Counted from the stretch's first letter, positions 11,671 to 24,100 are shown. The stretch is DNA of 64,000 nt from Mycobacterium sp. GA-0227b (GCF_001499855.1 NZ_LQIK01000001.1:495937-559936); one strand, 5' to 3'. Program-made: numbers and translations. The notes: generated by a model not told the origin, from the letters alone.

Positions 11671-12211
11671 GACTCCGCGCGGCGAAGAGGCCGCGCTGGT
11701 CGCTGTGCAGTCCGCGCTCGCGGGCCGGCCGGGGATCCTCTCGGGTGCGCGCGCGTTGTCGCATTTCGGTGAGCACAGCCTCGGCTGGTTGACAATAGCC
11801 TTGCTAGGAGCGGTCTTTCAGGCCGACCGCCGGCGCGCCTGGCTGGCCGCGGGGGTGGGCGCATTCGTCGCGCACGCCGCGGCGGTCGTGATCAAGCGGG
11901 TGGTGCGCCGCGAGCGCCCGCACCACCCGGCGGTCACGGTCAACGTCGGAACCCCGAGTCGGCTGAGCTTTCCGTCGGCCCACGCCACGTCCACCACCGC
12001 AGCGTCGCTGTTGATGGCCAGGACGACCGGGTTGCCGCTGCCGGCACTGCTGGTGCCGCCGATGGCGTTGTCGCGCTTGGTGCTCGGCGTGCACTACCCG
12101 AGCGATGTGCTGACCGGTGTTGCGGTCGGGGCGGCCGTCGCCAAGGTGGTCGGCACCGTCGCCGATCGCGCCGAGGGGAGCTTCGCGCACGCGAGGAGCA
12201 CAAGACACTGA
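11663..12211 (+). CDS. PAP2-family phosphatase (Rv3807c-like), probable decaprenylphosphoryl-5-phosphoribose phosphatase
   Basis: 182 residues with several hydrophobic segments. The PAP2 signature is present: KRVVRRERP, FPSAHATSTTAAS (PSxH) and LGVHYPSDVLTG (SRxxxxxHxxxD type). It is proposed in M. tuberculosis to remove the 5-phosphate from decaprenylphosphoryl-5-phosphoribose, the product of the next gene, giving the DprE1 substrate; the assignment rests on family and synteny. The stop overlaps the ubiA start by one base (TGATG), so translation is probably coupled. Confidence 0.9.
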
Positions 12212-13167
12212 TGAGCATCTCGAGTGACAGCAGCGCAGAGAGCGTACGGCCAATGAGTCAACAACCGGCACCGGTCAGCGGGCCACCGCGGAACGCCGCG
12301 ACGGGTCTGATCAAGGCGATCCGGCCGCGGCAGTGGGTGAAGAACCTGCTCGTCCTCGCCGCGCCCATCGCCGCGCTCGGCGGGGACGTGGAATACGACT
12401 ATCGCGAGGTCGCGGTCAAGATCCTGATCGCCTTCGTGGCGTTCTCGCTGGCCGCCTCGTCGATCTATCTGGTCAACGACGCGCGCGACGTCGAGGCCGA
12501 CCGTCAGCATCCCACGAAGCGGTTCCGGCCGATCGCGGCGGGTGTCGTCCCGGAATGGCTGGCCTACTGCGCCGCTGTCGTGTTGGCCGCTGCGGCACTG
12601 GGCATTTCGGTGCTCGCCACCACGAACCTTGCCGTGGTGATCGCGGTCTACATCGCGATGCAGCTGGCCTACTGCTTCGGGCTCAAACACCAGGCGGTGC
12701 TCGACATCTGCATCGTCTCCTCGGCGTACCTGATCCGCGCCATCGCGGGCGGCGCGGCGGCGAGCATCCCGCTGTCACAATGGTTCCTGTTGGTGATGAC
12801 CTTCGGCTCGCTGTTCATGGTGGCCGGAAAGCGTTACGCCGAACTACAACTCGCCGAACGCACCGGGGCCAAGATCCGCAAGTCGCTGGAGAGCTACACG
12901 GCGTCCTACCTGCGCTTCGTGTGGACGTTGTCGGCCACCGCGATGGTTCTCTGTTACGGGCTGTGGGCGTTCGAACGTGACGGCGCCACCGCCTCCTGGT
13001 ACGCAATCACGATCATCCCGATCACCATTGCGATCCTGCGGTACGCGGTCGACGTCGACGGCGGGTTGGCCGGGGAGCCCGAGGAGATCGCGTTGAAGGA
13101 CCGGGTACTGCAGCTGTTGCTGCTGGCGTGGATCGGGACCATCGGTGCCGCCGTCTTCCTCAGCTGA
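12211..13167 (+). CDS. ubiA: Decaprenyl-phosphate phosphoribosyltransferase (DPPR synthase)
   Basis: 318 residues (start ATG 12211; ATG 12253 is a possible alternative, nearer the M. tuberculosis N-terminus). It is a UbiA-superfamily membrane enzyme with ~8-9 hydrophobic segments. The Asp-rich, Mg-binding motif is NDARDVEADRQHP near residue 90, followed by KRFRPIAAG. It transfers 5-phosphoribose from PRPP to decaprenyl phosphate, the first step to the arabinose donor DPA. It overlaps the aftB start by 23 bp. Length and motifs match Rv3806c. Confidence 0.97.
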   Translation: MSISSDSSAESVRPMSQQPAPVSGPPRNAATGLIKAIRPRQWVKNLLVLAAPIAALGGDVEYDYREVAVKILIAFVAFSLAASSIYLVNDARDVEADRQHPTKRFRPIAAGVVPEWLAYCAAVVLAAAALGISVLATTNLAVVIAVYIAMQLAYCFGLKHQAVLDICIVSSAYLIRAIAGGAAASIPLSQWFLLVMTFGSLFMVAGKRYAELQLAERTGAKIRKSLESYTASYLRFVWTLSATAMVLCYGLWAFERDGATASWYAITIIPITIAILRYAVDVDGGLAGEPEEIALKDRVLQLLLLAWIGTIGAAVFLS

Positions 13168-15232
13168 GAAGGTGGCCCCGCCCGCCGCGGGCCGATGGGC
13201 CGACGTACTCGCGCGCAACGTGGCCCGCTGGCCCGCCTTCCGGTACGACACCACGGTACGGGTGAGCCTGTGGCTCAGCGTGCTGGTGGTCGCGGCGTTG
13301 TTCGGCTGGGGCGCCTGGCAGCGGCGCTGGATCGCCGACGACGGCCTGATCGTGTTGCGGACAGTCCGAAACCTGTTGGCGGGCAACGGCCCGGTGTTCA
13401 ACGCGGGTGAGCGGGTGGAGGCCAACACCTCCACGGTGTGGACCTATCTGGTCTACCTCGGCGCGCTGGTGGGCGGCTCGGTACGGCTGGAGTACGTGGT
13501 GCTGGTGCTGGCGTTGGTGCTCAGCCTGCTGGGCGTGGCTTTCGCGATGCTGGGCACCGGCCGCCTGTATGCGCCGAGCCTGCAGGGCCGGCGCGCGCTG
13601 ATGTTGCCCGCGGGCGCGCTGGTGTACATCGCCGTACCGCCCGCCCGCGACTTCGCCACCTCGGGGCTCGAAAACGGTTTGGTGCTGGCCTATCTCGGCC
13701 TGCTGTGGTGGATGATGGTGTGCTGGTCACAAGAACCGCGCGTCCGCCGCGCCGCCCCGGCGCCGAGCACCCGAGGCGGCGCACCGGTGATCCGTCGGCA
13801 CCCCGTGGGTTCGCAGACACCGTCGTCACCACCCCGACCGGCGAGCGGAACATTCGACGGCGCACTGGCTTTCGTCGCGGGCCTGAGCGTGCTGGTGCGG
13901 CCCGAGTTGGCGTTGATCGGAGGGCTCGCCCTGGTGATGATGCTGATCGCGGCACGCGATTGGCGGCGCCGCACCATCATCCTCGTCGCGGGTGGGCTGC
14001 TTCCGGTGGCTTACCAGATCTTCCGAATGGGCTACTACGGGTTGCTGTTTCCCGGCACCGCGCTGGCCAAGGACGCCACCGGATCGAAGTGGTCGCACGG
14101 TTTCGTGTACCTCGCCAACTTCAACCAGCCGTACCTGCTGTGGGCGCCGGCGATCCTGCTGGCCGGGCTGGCGGGGGTGGTGTGGGTGACCCGCGGGCGC
14201 CGCCGACCGGGCCGCGGCACCGCGGCGCCCGGCTACGGATGGTTCGCGCGGATGGTGCAGAGTCCCGCCGCGGTGGTGATCTTCTTCCTCGTCAGCGGCC
14301 TGCTGCAGGCGCTGTACTGGATCCGCCAGGGCGGCGACTTCATGCACGGCAGGGTGCTGCTGACCCCGCTGTTCTGCCTGTTGATGCCGATCGCGGTGAT
14401 TCCCGTCGTGCTGCCCGACGTAACCCGAATGGCCCGTGGCGCAGGCTATTTGTTCGTCGGCGCGACCAGTGTGCTGTGGTTGGCCGTCGCGGGATGGTCG
14501 CTGTGGGCGGCCAATTCGAGCGGGATGGGTAGTGACGCCACCCGCGTCACCTACTCCGGCATCGTCGACGAGCGACGGTTCTACGCTCAGGCCACCGGCC
14601 ATGCGCACCCGTTGACCGCCGCGGACTACCTGGACTATCCGCGGATGCGGGCGGTGCTCGAGGCGTTGGACAACACGCCGGACGGTGCGCTGCTGCTGCC
14701 GTCGGGCAATTACGACCAATGGGATGTGGTGCCCGCCCTACCGCCGCCGCCGGACGCGCCGAAGGACTACCAAGGGCCGCACACAGTCTTCTTCACCAAC
14801 CTCGGCATGCTGGGCATGAACGTCGGATTGGATGTGCGGGTCATCGATCAGATCGGCCTCGCCAACCCGTTGGCCGCGCACACCGCGCGCCTCGAGGACG
14901 GCCGAATCGGCCACGACAAGAACCTGTTTCCCGACTGGGCGATCGCCGAGGGGCCGTTCCTCAAAGAGCCACCGTTCATTCCGGGCTACATCGACGAGGA
15001 CTGGGTCAAACAGGCCGAGGCGGCGCTGGAGTGCCCGGCCACCGACGCGATGTTGACGTCGGTACGCGGCCCGATGGGTCCGCGGCGGTTCCTGTCGAAC
15101 CTCGTGCACGCATACCAGTTCACGCAGTACCGGATCAACCGCGTGCCACTGTATGAACTCATCCGCTGCGGGCTGCCTGTGCCGGAGTCCACGGTCGACC
15201 CGTATCAAGGCATGCCGGCGACGGGTCCGTAA
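13145..15232 (+). CDS. aftB: Terminal beta-(1,2)-arabinofuranosyltransferase AftB
   Basis: Up to 695 residues from ATG 13145; an internal start near VRVSLWLSVLV (about codon 39, ~13259) would match the shorter M. tuberculosis protein. It is a GT-C membrane enzyme: first loop RRWIADDGLIVLRTVRNL with the catalytic acidic residues, ~9-10 membrane segments, then a large extracytoplasmic C-terminal domain. It caps arabinan with beta-(1,2) Araf, using decaprenyl-phospho-arabinose. Between two membrane segments (about bases 13729-13855) there is a basic, Pro-rich insertion of ~35 residues that I do not recall in the M. tuberculosis enzyme. It is the last gene of the glf operon; 173 bp separate it from fbpA. 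Confidence 0.95.
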   Translation: MPPSSSAEKVAPPAAGRWADVLARNVARWPAFRYDTTVRVSLWLSVLVVAALFGWGAWQRRWIADDGLIVLRTVRNLLAGNGPVFNAGERVEANTSTVWTYLVYLGALVGGSVRLEYVVLVLALVLSLLGVAFAMLGTGRLYAPSLQGRRALMLPAGALVYIAVPPARDFATSGLENGLVLAYLGLLWWMMVCWSQEPRVRRAAPAPSTRGGAPVIRRHPVGSQTPSSPPRPASGTFDGALAFVAGLSVLVRPELALIGGLALVMMLIAARDWRRRTIILVAGGLLPVAYQIFRMGYYGLLFPGTALAKDATGSKWSHGFVYLANFNQPYLLWAPAILLAGLAGVVWVTRGRRRPGRGTAAPGYGWFARMVQSPAAVVIFFLVSGLLQALYWIRQGGDFMHGRVLLTPLFCLLMPIAVIPVVLPDVTRMARGAGYLFVGATSVLWLAVAGWSLWAANSSGMGSDATRVTYSGIVDERRFYAQATGHAHPLTAADYLDYPRMRAVLEALDNTPDGALLLPSGNYDQWDVVPALPPPPDAPKDYQGPHTVFFTNLGMLGMNVGLDVRVIDQIGLANPLAAHTARLEDGRIGHDKNLFPDWAIAEGPFLKEPPFIPGYIDEDWVKQAEAALECPATDAMLTSVRGPMGPRRFLSNLVHAYQFTQYRINRVPLYELIRCGLPVPESTVDPYQGMPATGP

Positions 15233-15402
15233 CGCGGAAGCCCTTGCAGCCGATAGATCAGTGGCTCAACGGCTTAGCGTCGTGACCAGGAACGACACGC
15301 TCTGAATGGGAAGATTGCGACGACGTGTGGTTGACTGCACGGGTTACGCGGCATGCCCGAGGGGCTTTTCCGCGTGCGGCATACGACAGATGGGATAGAT
15401 GA

Positions 15403-16455
<1,053 letters not shown>

Positions 16456-16483
16456 CCGGTACGGCAATAACTACACAGTTGGC

Positions 16484-16509
16484 GGCGGCGATCCCGAGGG
16501 GTCGCCGCC
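16484..16509 (+). terminator. Hairpin after fbpA
   Basis: A 12-bp self-complementary stem (one G-T pair) with arms GGCGGCGATCCC and GGGGTCGCCGCC, 29 bp after the fbpA stop. No long T-run follows, as in many mycobacterial terminators. Confidence 0.6.
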
Positions 16510-16596
16510 GTCAGCCGTTTCCAGCCCGATCCGGCGGGCGGGTGTGATTGACTACCTCGCGCGGGGACAGCAGGCGAACACGAGGTGGGTCAATTG

Positions 16597-17484
16597 ATGC
16601 GTGGGATCTTCCGGACGATCATGACCGTGGCGCTGGCCGCCGGTCTGTGGACCGCTGGCACCTCCATGGCGCCGTCGGCGAACGCACAAGTCGAGATGCT
16701 CATGGTGCCGTCGGCCGCGATGGGACGCGACATCCCCGTCGCCTTCCAGGGCGGCGGCCCGCACGCGGTCGTGCTGCTCGACGCGTTCAACGCGGCCCCC
16801 GACGTGAGCAACTGGGTGACCGCGGGCAACGCGATGAACACCCTCGCCGGGCAGGGCATCTCGGTGGCCGCGCCCGCGGGCGGCGCGTGGAGCATGTACA
16901 CCAACTGGGAGTTGGACGGCAGCCGGCAGTGGGAGACGTTCCTCGCCGACGAACTGCCGAACTGGCTGGTCGCCAACAAGGGGCTGGCCCCGTCGGGCCA
17001 CGGCATCGTCGGTGCGGCGCAGGGCGGCTACGGCGCGATGGCGATGGCCACCTTCCACCCCGACCGCTACCGCTACGCGGGGTCTCTGTCGGGCTTCCTG
17101 ACCCCTGAGCGCACCGGCGTCGACGGCGCCATCACTGCCGGGCTCGCCCAGTACGGCGGCGTCGAGACCCGCAACATGTGGGGCCTGCCACAGCTGGGCC
17201 GGTGGAAATGGCATTCGCCCAACGTCCATGTGCAGTTGCTGGCCGACAACAACACCCGGCTGTGGGTGTGGAGCGCACCGGCCGGCGGCTGCACCGATCC
17301 GCCCGCGATGATCGGCTACTGCGACATCGCCCAGGGCACCAACCGCGAGTTCTACCAGCACTACCGCTCCGTCGGCGGCCACAACGGGCATTTCGACTTC
17401 CCGCCCAGCGGCACCCACGACTGGGGTTCCTGGAGCGCACAGCTCGCGGCCATGAGCGGGGAATTGGTCGCGACTATCAAGTAG
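16597..17484 (+). CDS. fbpD: MPT51/FbpD, non-catalytic antigen 85 homologue
   Basis: 295 residues from ATG 16597 (GAGGTG 9 nt upstream; GTG 16585 would add four residues). The signal peptide ends APSANA. The Ag85 fold is recognisable (YSxxGLP-less start VEMLMVPSAAMGRDIPV, NMWG, GHNGHFDFPPSGTHDWGSW), but the nucleophile elbow reads VGAAQGGYG, with Ala-Gln in place of the catalytic Ser. This loss is typical of MPT51 (Rv3803c), considered a secreted carbohydrate or matrix-binding protein without mycolyltransferase activity. It lies in the usual place between fbpA and the Rv3802c homologue. Confidence 0.95.
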   Translation: MRGIFRTIMTVALAAGLWTAGTSMAPSANAQVEMLMVPSAAMGRDIPVAFQGGGPHAVVLLDAFNAAPDVSNWVTAGNAMNTLAGQGISVAAPAGGAWSMYTNWELDGSRQWETFLADELPNWLVANKGLAPSGHGIVGAAQGGYGAMAMATFHPDRYRYAGSLSGFLTPERTGVDGAITAGLAQYGGVETRNMWGLPQLGRWKWHSPNVHVQLLADNNTRLWVWSAPAGGCTDPPAMIGYCDIAQGTNREFYQHYRSVGGHNGHFDFPPSGTHDWGSWSAQLAAMSGELVATIK

Positions 17485-17529
17485 CCGGCGAGCCGTCCTC
17501 GACGACCGGGTCCGCGCCCGGGCTGCCGG

Positions 17530-17535
17530 TACCTT
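17530..17535 (+). promoter_or_regulatory. -10 element TACCTT before DUF732 lipoprotein
   Basis: 6 nt before GTG 17542; GGAGGA sits directly at the GTG, which argues for leaderless translation rather than a ribosome site. Confidence 0.4.
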
Positions 17536-17541
17536 GGAGGA

Positions 17542-18009
17542 GTGCAACGCTCGGTACGGACATCGGCGGCAGGGTCGCTGCTGATCGCTTCGGCGACCGC
17601 GATGCTGACCGGATGCTCGGGTGATGCGGTCATGGCGACCATGGGCATGCCGACGACTGAGTCGGCGCCGGCCCACGGGACAGCCCACGCGCAGCCGGGG
17701 CCGCCGCCCGCAGCCGGTCAGTCCAACGCCCTGGTCGTCACCGACCGGCAGCGCGCCTACCTCGACGCGTTGGCCGCCGAGCGCGTCGAACCGTCCAGTG
17801 ACCTGCTGGCGCTGAGCATCGGCTCGTACGTGTGTCAGGCCCGCGCCGCCAAGCACACCGACCAGGAAGTGTGGGACGCCGTGTTGCCGATGGTGCGCAG
17901 CGATATGGACGAGCGGGTGGAACGGACCGCGGGTGTGGCGTCCTCGTCCGTCGACGTTCACGCCGCCACTTCCGACTACATTCGCATCGCAACCGACCGA
18001 CTCTGCTAG
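17542..18009 (+). CDS. DUF732 lipoprotein
   Basis: 155 residues from GTG 17542. The signal sequence ends in a lipobox AMLTGC, so lipidation and export are expected. The C-terminal ~90 residues (TDRQRAYLDAL ... SIGSYVCQARAAKHTDQEVW ... DYIRIATDRLC) match the small helical DUF732 domain with its conserved Cys pair, common in mycobacterial exported proteins of unknown function. It stands between the MPT51 gene and the Rv3802c homologue, 18 bp before the latter, so it is probably cotranscribed with that cell-wall lipase. GGAGGA abuts the GTG directly, too close for a normal ribosome site; TACCTT 6 nt upstream instead suggests a leaderless mRNA. Confidence 0.85.
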   Translation: MQRSVRTSAAGSLLIASATAMLTGCSGDAVMATMGMPTTESAPAHGTAHAQPGPPPAAGQSNALVVTDRQRAYLDALAAERVEPSSDLLALSIGSYVCQARAAKHTDQEVWDAVLPMVRSDMDERVERTAGVASSSVDVHAATSDYIRIATDRLC

Positions 18010-18027
18010 CAGGAGCCCAACCGACAC

Positions 18028-19035
18028 ATGGCCAAGACCAACCGGCGGAAACGCCATCGCATCCTCGCGCTCGTCGCAGCCGGCGCGATGGCGCTCGTGG
18101 TGGTGCTGCTCGTCGTCATCGTCGTGGTGATCCTGCGCAAACCCGAGGGGCCGCCGACCGCCGGGCCGCCGTCGGCGGTGCCCCCGACCGGTGTGAGCCC
18201 GACCAAGAAGCCGCGGCCGGAGTTCCAGGACGCCAGCTGCCCGGATGTGCAGATGATCTCGGTGCCGGGCACGTGGGAGTCCTCGCCGCACCTCGATCCG
18301 TTCAACCCGACACAGTTCCCGATCGCGCTGCTGCTCGGTGTCACCAACCCGATCCGCGAGCAGTTCGACGACAGCCGGCTCGAGGTATTCACCGTCCCCT
18401 ACACGGCGCAGTTCCACAATCCGTTCTCCCAGGACGGCCAGATGTCCTACAACGACAGCCGCGCCGAGGGCTTCGACGCGACGGTCAAGGCGATGACGGA
18501 GATGAACAACCGGTGCCCGCTGACGAGCTACGTCATCGTCGGGTTCTCCCAGGGCGCGGTGATCGCAGGAGATATCGCCAGCGACATCGGTAACGGGCGC
18601 GGGCCGGTCGACGAGGACCTCGTGCGCGGCGTGACGTTGATCGCCGACGGCCGTCGTCAGGTCGGCGTCGGCCGCGACGTCGGGCCGAACCCGCCCGGGC
18701 AGGGCGCGGAGATCACGCTTCGCGACGTGCCGTTGCTCGAGGGGATGGGGCTGGCGATGACGGGGCCCCGGCCCGGCGGGTTCGGTGCGTTGAACGATCG
18801 CGTCAACGAGATCTGCGCTCCGGGCGACCTGATCTGCTCGGCGCCGCCGGAGGCATTCAACATCATGAACCTGCCCAAGACCATCGACATCTTGCTCGGC
18901 GGTGCGGGACAACCGATCCACGCGATGTACGCGACGACGCAGTTCTGGAATCTCGACGGGGCCTCGGCCACACAGTGGACACTGAATTGGGCGAAGGGGT
19001 TGATCGATAACGCCCCGCACCCGAAACATGGCTGA
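18028..19035 (+). CDS. Cutinase-like envelope lipase/thioesterase (Rv3802c homologue)
   Basis: 335 residues. One N-terminal membrane anchor (~residues 12-36) with a Pro-rich linker is followed by a cutinase-type alpha/beta hydrolase: nucleophile Ser174 in VGFSQGAV, Asp in CAPGDLIC and His in GQPIHAMYA, with the paired Cys of the family. Rv3802c is an essential mycolate-locus phospholipase/thioesterase, inhibited by tetrahydrolipstatin. The position before fadD32-pks13 is conserved. 176 bp separate it from fadD32. Confidence 0.94.
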   Translation: MAKTNRRKRHRILALVAAGAMALVVVLLVVIVVVILRKPEGPPTAGPPSAVPPTGVSPTKKPRPEFQDASCPDVQMISVPGTWESSPHLDPFNPTQFPIALLLGVTNPIREQFDDSRLEVFTVPYTAQFHNPFSQDGQMSYNDSRAEGFDATVKAMTEMNNRCPLTSYVIVGFSQGAVIAGDIASDIGNGRGPVDEDLVRGVTLIADGRRQVGVGRDVGPNPPGQGAEITLRDVPLLEGMGLAMTGPRPGGFGALNDRVNEICAPGDLICSAPPEAFNIMNLPKTIDILLGGAGQPIHAMYATTQFWNLDGASATQWTLNWAKGLIDNAPHPKHG

Positions 19036-19211
19036 CCTGTAACCAGACTGATTTGGACTGCGACAACCGGTCACCTAACATTAAGAAAAAACTAAGAGCA
19101 GTAAGCGGATAGCCGACCGGTACGATTTTCCGGGGTCCGGGGCTTGACGGCGGCTCGGAAATTATTTGCGAATCGGCATCGAGAAGCGTGTGCCGTTGAC
19201 AGGAGAGTGCG

Positions 19212-21101
19212 ATGGGGTTCCATAACCCGTTCATCAAGGACGGACTGATCAAGTTTCCCGACAACGGAAGCCTGGTCAAACACGTCGAACGATGGGCGAA
19301 GGTGCGTGGAGACAAGCTCGCCTACCGGTTCATCGACTTCTCCACCGAGCGTGACGGTGTCGCGCGCGACTTGCACTGGGCCGACTTCGGCGCCCGAAAT
19401 CGAGCCGTCGGCGCCCGCCTGCAGCAGGTCACCCAGCCCGGCGACCGCGTCGCGATCCTGTGCCCGCAGAACCTCGAATACCTCGTCGCGTTCTTCGGCA
19501 CCCTCTACTCGGGCCGCATCGCCGTGCCGCTGTTCGACCCGAACGAGCCCGGCCACGTGGGCCGGCTGCACGCCGTGCTCGACGACTGCCACCCGTCGGC
19601 GATCCTGACCACCACCGAGGCGGCGGAGGGCGTTCGCAAGTTCTTCCGCAGCCGCCCGGCCAACCAGCGCCCCCGCGTCATCGCCGTCGACGCGGTGCCC
19701 GACGAGGTCGGCGCCACCTGGGAGCCCGTCGACGTCGATGAGCACACCATCGCCTACCTGCAGTACACGTCGGGGTCGACGCGCATCCCGACCGGCGTGC
19801 AGATCACGCACCTCAACCTGGCCACCAACGTGGTGCAGGTGATCGAGGCTCTCGACGGCGAGGAAGGCGACCGGGGCGTGTCCTGGCTGCCGTTCTTCCA
19901 CGACATGGGCCTGATCACCGTGCTGCTGTCGCCGATGATCGGTCACTACGTGACGTTCATGACCCCGGCCGCGTTCGTCCGTCGGCCCGGTCGCTGGATC
20001 CGCGAACTCGCGCGCAAGGAAGGCGACACCGGCGGCACCATCTCGGTGGCACCGAACTTCGCGTTCGACCATGCGGCGGCCCGCGGTGTGCCCAAGGACG
20101 GGGAACCGCCGCTGGACCTGTCCAACGTCAAGTGCATCCTCAACGGCAGTGAGCCGATCTCGGCGGCCACCGTGCGCCGGTTCAACGAGGCGTTCGGGCC
20201 GTTCGGATTCAAGCCGCAGGCCATCAAGCCGTCCTACGGCCTGGCCGAGGCGACGCTGTTCGTGTCCACCACGCCGATGGACGCCGAGCCGGTGATCATC
20301 TCGGTGGACCGCGACGAGTTGAACACCGGACGTTTCGTCCCGGTGCCCGACGACTCGCCGAAGGCCGTCGCGCAGGCCGGCGCCGGCAAGATTGGCTTGG
20401 CCGAATGGGCGGTCATCGTCGACAACGACACCGCCACCGAGTTGCCCGACGGGCAGATCGGTGAGATCTGGATCAGCGGCCAGAACATGGGCACCGGCTA
20501 CTGGGGCAAGCCCGAAGAGACCGTGGCCACCTTCCAGAACATCCTCAAGTCACGGACCAACCCGTCGCACGCCGAAGGGGCCGCCGACGACGCCACCTGG
20601 GTGCGCACCGGCGACCTCGGCACCTACCACGACGGTGAGCTCTACATCACCGGTCGCGTCAAGGACCTGGTGATCATCGACGGCCGCAACCACTACCCGC
20701 AGGACCTCGAGTACTCCGCGCAGGAGGCCACCAAGGCGCTGCGCACCGGGTTCGTCGCGGCGTTCTCGGTGCCCGCCAACCAGCTGCCGGACGAGGTGTT
20801 CGAGAACGCGCACTCCGGTCTGAAGCGTGACCCCGACGACACCTCCGAGCAGCTGGTGATCGTCGGCGAGCGCGCACCGGGCGCACACAAGCTCGACATG
20901 GGGCCCATCGCCGACGACATCCGCGCTGCGATCGCGGTGCGCCACGGCGTCACCGTGCGCGACGTGCTACTCACCCCCGCTGGCGCGATCCCCCGCACCT
21001 CGAGCGGCAAGATCGGCCGGCGGGCGTGCCGCTCGGCATACCTGGACGGCAGTCTGCGGAGCGGGAAGATCGCCAACGCGTTCCCTGACGAGACAGACTG
21101 A
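19212..21101 (+). CDS. fadD32: Long-chain fatty acyl-AMP ligase FadD32
   Basis: 629 residues, ATG 19212 with an AGGAGA ribosome site. It is an ANL-superfamily adenylating enzyme: P-loop [12 protein letters not shown], the FAAL-specific region, [26 protein letters not shown] and the catalytic Lys in [11 protein letters not shown] at the C-terminus. It activates the meromycolate as acyl-AMP and loads it on the N-terminal ACP of Pks13. The gene pair is 14 bp apart and in the conserved order fadD32-pks13-accD4. Confidence 0.98.
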   Translation: MGFHNPFIKDGLIKFPDNGSLVKHVERWAKVRGDKLAYRFIDFSTERDGVARDLHWADFGARNRAVGARLQQVTQPGDRVAILCPQNLEYLVAFFGTLYSGRIAVPLFDPNEPGHVGRLHAVLDDCHPSAILTTTEAAEGVRKFFRSRPANQRPRVIAVDAVPDEVGATWEPVDVDEHTIAYLQYTSGSTRIPTGVQITHLNLATNVVQVIEALDGEEGDRGVSWLPFFHDMGLITVLLSPMIGHYVTFMTPAAFVRRPGRWIRELARKEGDTGGTISVAPNFAFDHAAARGVPKDGEPPLDLSNVKCILNGSEPISAATVRRFNEAFGPFGFKPQAIKPSYGLAEATLFVSTTPMDAEPVIISVDRDELNTGRFVPVPDDSPKAVAQAGAGKIGLAEWAVIVDNDTATELPDGQIGEIWISGQNMGTGYWGKPEETVATFQNILKSRTNPSHAEGAADDATWVRTGDLGTYHDGELYITGRVKDLVIIDGRNHYPQDLEYSAQEATKALRTGFVAAFSVPANQLPDEVFENAHSGLKRDPDDTSEQLVIVGERAPGAHKLDMGPIADDIRAAIAVRHGVTVRDVLLTPAGAIPRTSSGKIGRRACRSAYLDGSLRSGKIANAFPDETD

Positions 21102-21115
21102 GAACTCACTCGAAA

Positions 21116-24100
21116 ATGGCTGATACACAAGACGATTCGCAGCAACCCGCCGGCGACGAGATCCAGCTGGCACCCGAGAAGCCGGAGCCTGATGTCGCCG
21201 CCGAAACGGCTCCGAAGACCGCCCCCAGGACCGATATGTCGGTCAACGAGATGCGTGAGTGGCTGCGCAACTGGATCGGCAACGCCACCGGCCAGGCGCC
21301 CGACTCGATCAGCGAGTCCGCGCCGATGGTCGAACTCGGCCTCTCGTCGCGCGACGCCGTCGCGATGGCCAGCGACATCGAGGACCTCACCGGTGTCACG
21401 CTGACCGCCACCGTGGCCTTCCGCCATCCCACGATCGAGTCGCTGGCGACGGTGATCATCGAGGGCGAGCCCGAACTCGAGCAGGGCGACGACGACGAGG
21501 ACTGGACCCGCGAGGACACGGCCTCCCGGGACATCGCCATCGTCGGTCTGGCCACCCGCTTCCCCGGCGACATGAACACACCCGACGAGACGTGGCAGGC
21601 GCTGCTCGAGGGCCGCGACGCGATCAGCGACCTGCCGGAGGGCCGCTGGGAGGAGTTCCTCGGCGAGCCGCGCATCTCCGAGCGGGTCGCCAAGGCCCGC
21701 ACCCGCGGCGGCTACCTGTCCGACATCAAGGGCTTCGACGCCGAGTTCTTCGCGCTCTCGAAGATGGAGGCCGACAACATCGATCCGCAGCAGCGGATGG
21801 CGCTCGAGCTGACCTGGGAGGCGCTGGAGAACGCCCGCATCCCGGCGTCGAGCCTGCGCGGCAGCAACGTCGGCGTCTACATCGGCAGCTCGTTGAACGA
21901 CTACAGCTTCCTGGCGATGTCGGATCCCTCGATCGCGCATCCGTACGCGATCACCGGCACGGCGAGCTCGATCATCGCCAACCGGGTGTCGTACTTCTAC
22001 GACTTCCGCGGCCCGTCGGTGGCCGTCGACACCGCGTGCTCGTCCTCGTTGGTCGCCGCGCACCAGGGGGTGCAGGCGCTGCGGTCCGGGGAGGCCGACG
22101 TGGCGGTCGTCGGCGGCGTCAACGCGTTGATCACCCCGCTGGTGACGGTCGGCTTCGACGAGGTCGGCGGCGTGCTCGCGCCCGACGGCCGGATCAAGTC
22201 GTTCTCGCAGGACGCCGACGGCTACGCCCGCTCCGAGGGCGGCGGCATGCTGGTGCTCAAGCGGGTGGCCGACGCCCGGCGCGACGGCGACGAGATCCTC
22301 GCCGTCATCGCCGGAAGCGCGGTCAACCACGACGGCCGGTCCAACGGCCTGCTGGCGCCGAATCCGGATGCTCAGGCCGAGGTGCTGCGCAAGGCCTACA
22401 AGGACGCCGGGATCAACCCGCGCCTCGTCGACTACATCGAGGCGCACGGCACCGGCACCATCCTCGGTGACCCGATCGAGGCCGACGCGCTCGGCCGGGT
22501 CGTCGGCAGGGGCCGCGCGCCCGACAAGCCCGCGCTGCTGGGCGCCATCAAATCCAATGTGGGACACCTGGAGTCGGCAGCCGGCGCGGCGAGCCTGGCG
22601 AAGATGACGCTGGCGCTGCGCAACGACAAGATCCCGCCCTCGATCAACTACACCGGCCCCAACCCCTACATCGACTTCGACGGTGTGCACCTGAAGGTCG
22701 CCGACACCGTCACCGACTGGCCGCGCTACAGCGGGCACGCGATCACCGGGGTGTCCGGGTTCGGTTTCGGCGGTGCCAACGCCCACCTCGTGCTGCGCGA
22801 GGTGCTGCCGTCCGATCTCGTCGAGCCCGAACCCGAAGAGCCGGTGGAAGAGGAGAGCCCAGCTGGATCTTCCGCAGCCACCGCTACCTACGTCGGCGGC
22901 GTCCGGATGGACGAGTACGGCGAGTTCATCGACGATGACGACGACTCAGGAGAGGATGGACTGGACCGGCCCGCCGCCGCGGTCGAGGACGAACCCGAGC
23001 TTCCCGGCCTGACCGACGAGGCGCTGCGACTCCTGGAGGTCGCGCGTGAAGAGCTGGAGTCCGCAGAACAACCCACTCCCGTTGTGCCGCTGGTTGTTTC
23101 GGGCTTTCTGACATCGCGCAAGAAGGCCACCGCGGCCGAGCTGGCCGACTGGATCGACAGTCCGGAGGGGCGCGCTTCGTCGCTGGAGTCGATCGGCCGC
23201 GCGCTGTCTCGGCGCAACCACGGCCGCTCCCGCGCCGTGGTGCTGGCGCACGACCACGACGAGGCGGTCAAGGGCATGCGCGCGGTCGCCGAGGGCAAAC
23301 AGCATCCGAGCGTGTTCAGCGCGGACGGCCCGGTCACCAACGGTCCGGTGTGGGTGCTGGCGGGATTCGGTGCGCAGCACCGCAAGATGGGCAAGAACCT
23401 GTACCTGCGCAACGAGGTCTTCGCGGAGTGGATCAACAAGGTCGACGCCCTCATCCAGGATGAGCGGGGCTATTCGATCGTCGAGATGATCCTCGATGAC
23501 GCGGTCGACTACACCAATGAGACCTGCGAGTACCCCATCGAGGTAGTCCAGACGGTGATCTTCGCCCTGCAGATCGCACTCGGTGAGCTGCTCAAGCACC
23601 ACGGCGCGAAACCCGCTGCGGTGGTGGGCCAGTCGCTCGGCGAGGCTGCCGCCGCCTACTTCGCCGGCGGCCTGTCGCTCGAGGACGCCACCCGGGCCAT
23701 CTGTTCGCGCGCGCACCTCATGGGTGAGGGCGAAGCGATGCTGTTCGGTGAATGGATCCGGTTGATGGCGCTGGTCGAGTACTCGGCCGAGGAGATCGAG
23801 ACCGTTTTCGCTGATTTCAAGGACCTCGAGGTGTGCGTGTACGCCGCGCCCACCCAGACCGTCATCGGTGGTCCGCCCGACCAGGTCGACGCGATCATCG
23901 AGCGTTGCGAGCAAGAGGGCAAATTCGCGCGCAAGATGCAGACCAAGGGCGCGAGCCACACCTCACAGATGGACCCGCTGCTGGGCGAGCTGGCCGCTGA
24001 ACTCGTCGGCATCCAACCGCATCCCACGAAGATCGGGTACTTCTCGACGGTGCACGAGGGCCGCTACATCCGGCCCGGCGAGACGATCCACGACGTCGAC

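Noticed and set aside
16484..16509. Hairpin after fbpA as a riboswitch for the MPT51 gene
   Set aside because: A simple perfect stem with tiny loop is best explained by termination; no aptamer-like conservation is visible.
16597..17484. fbpD as a pseudogene because the catalytic Ser is missing
   Set aside because: The loss is normal for MPT51 proteins and the frame is intact with signal peptide.
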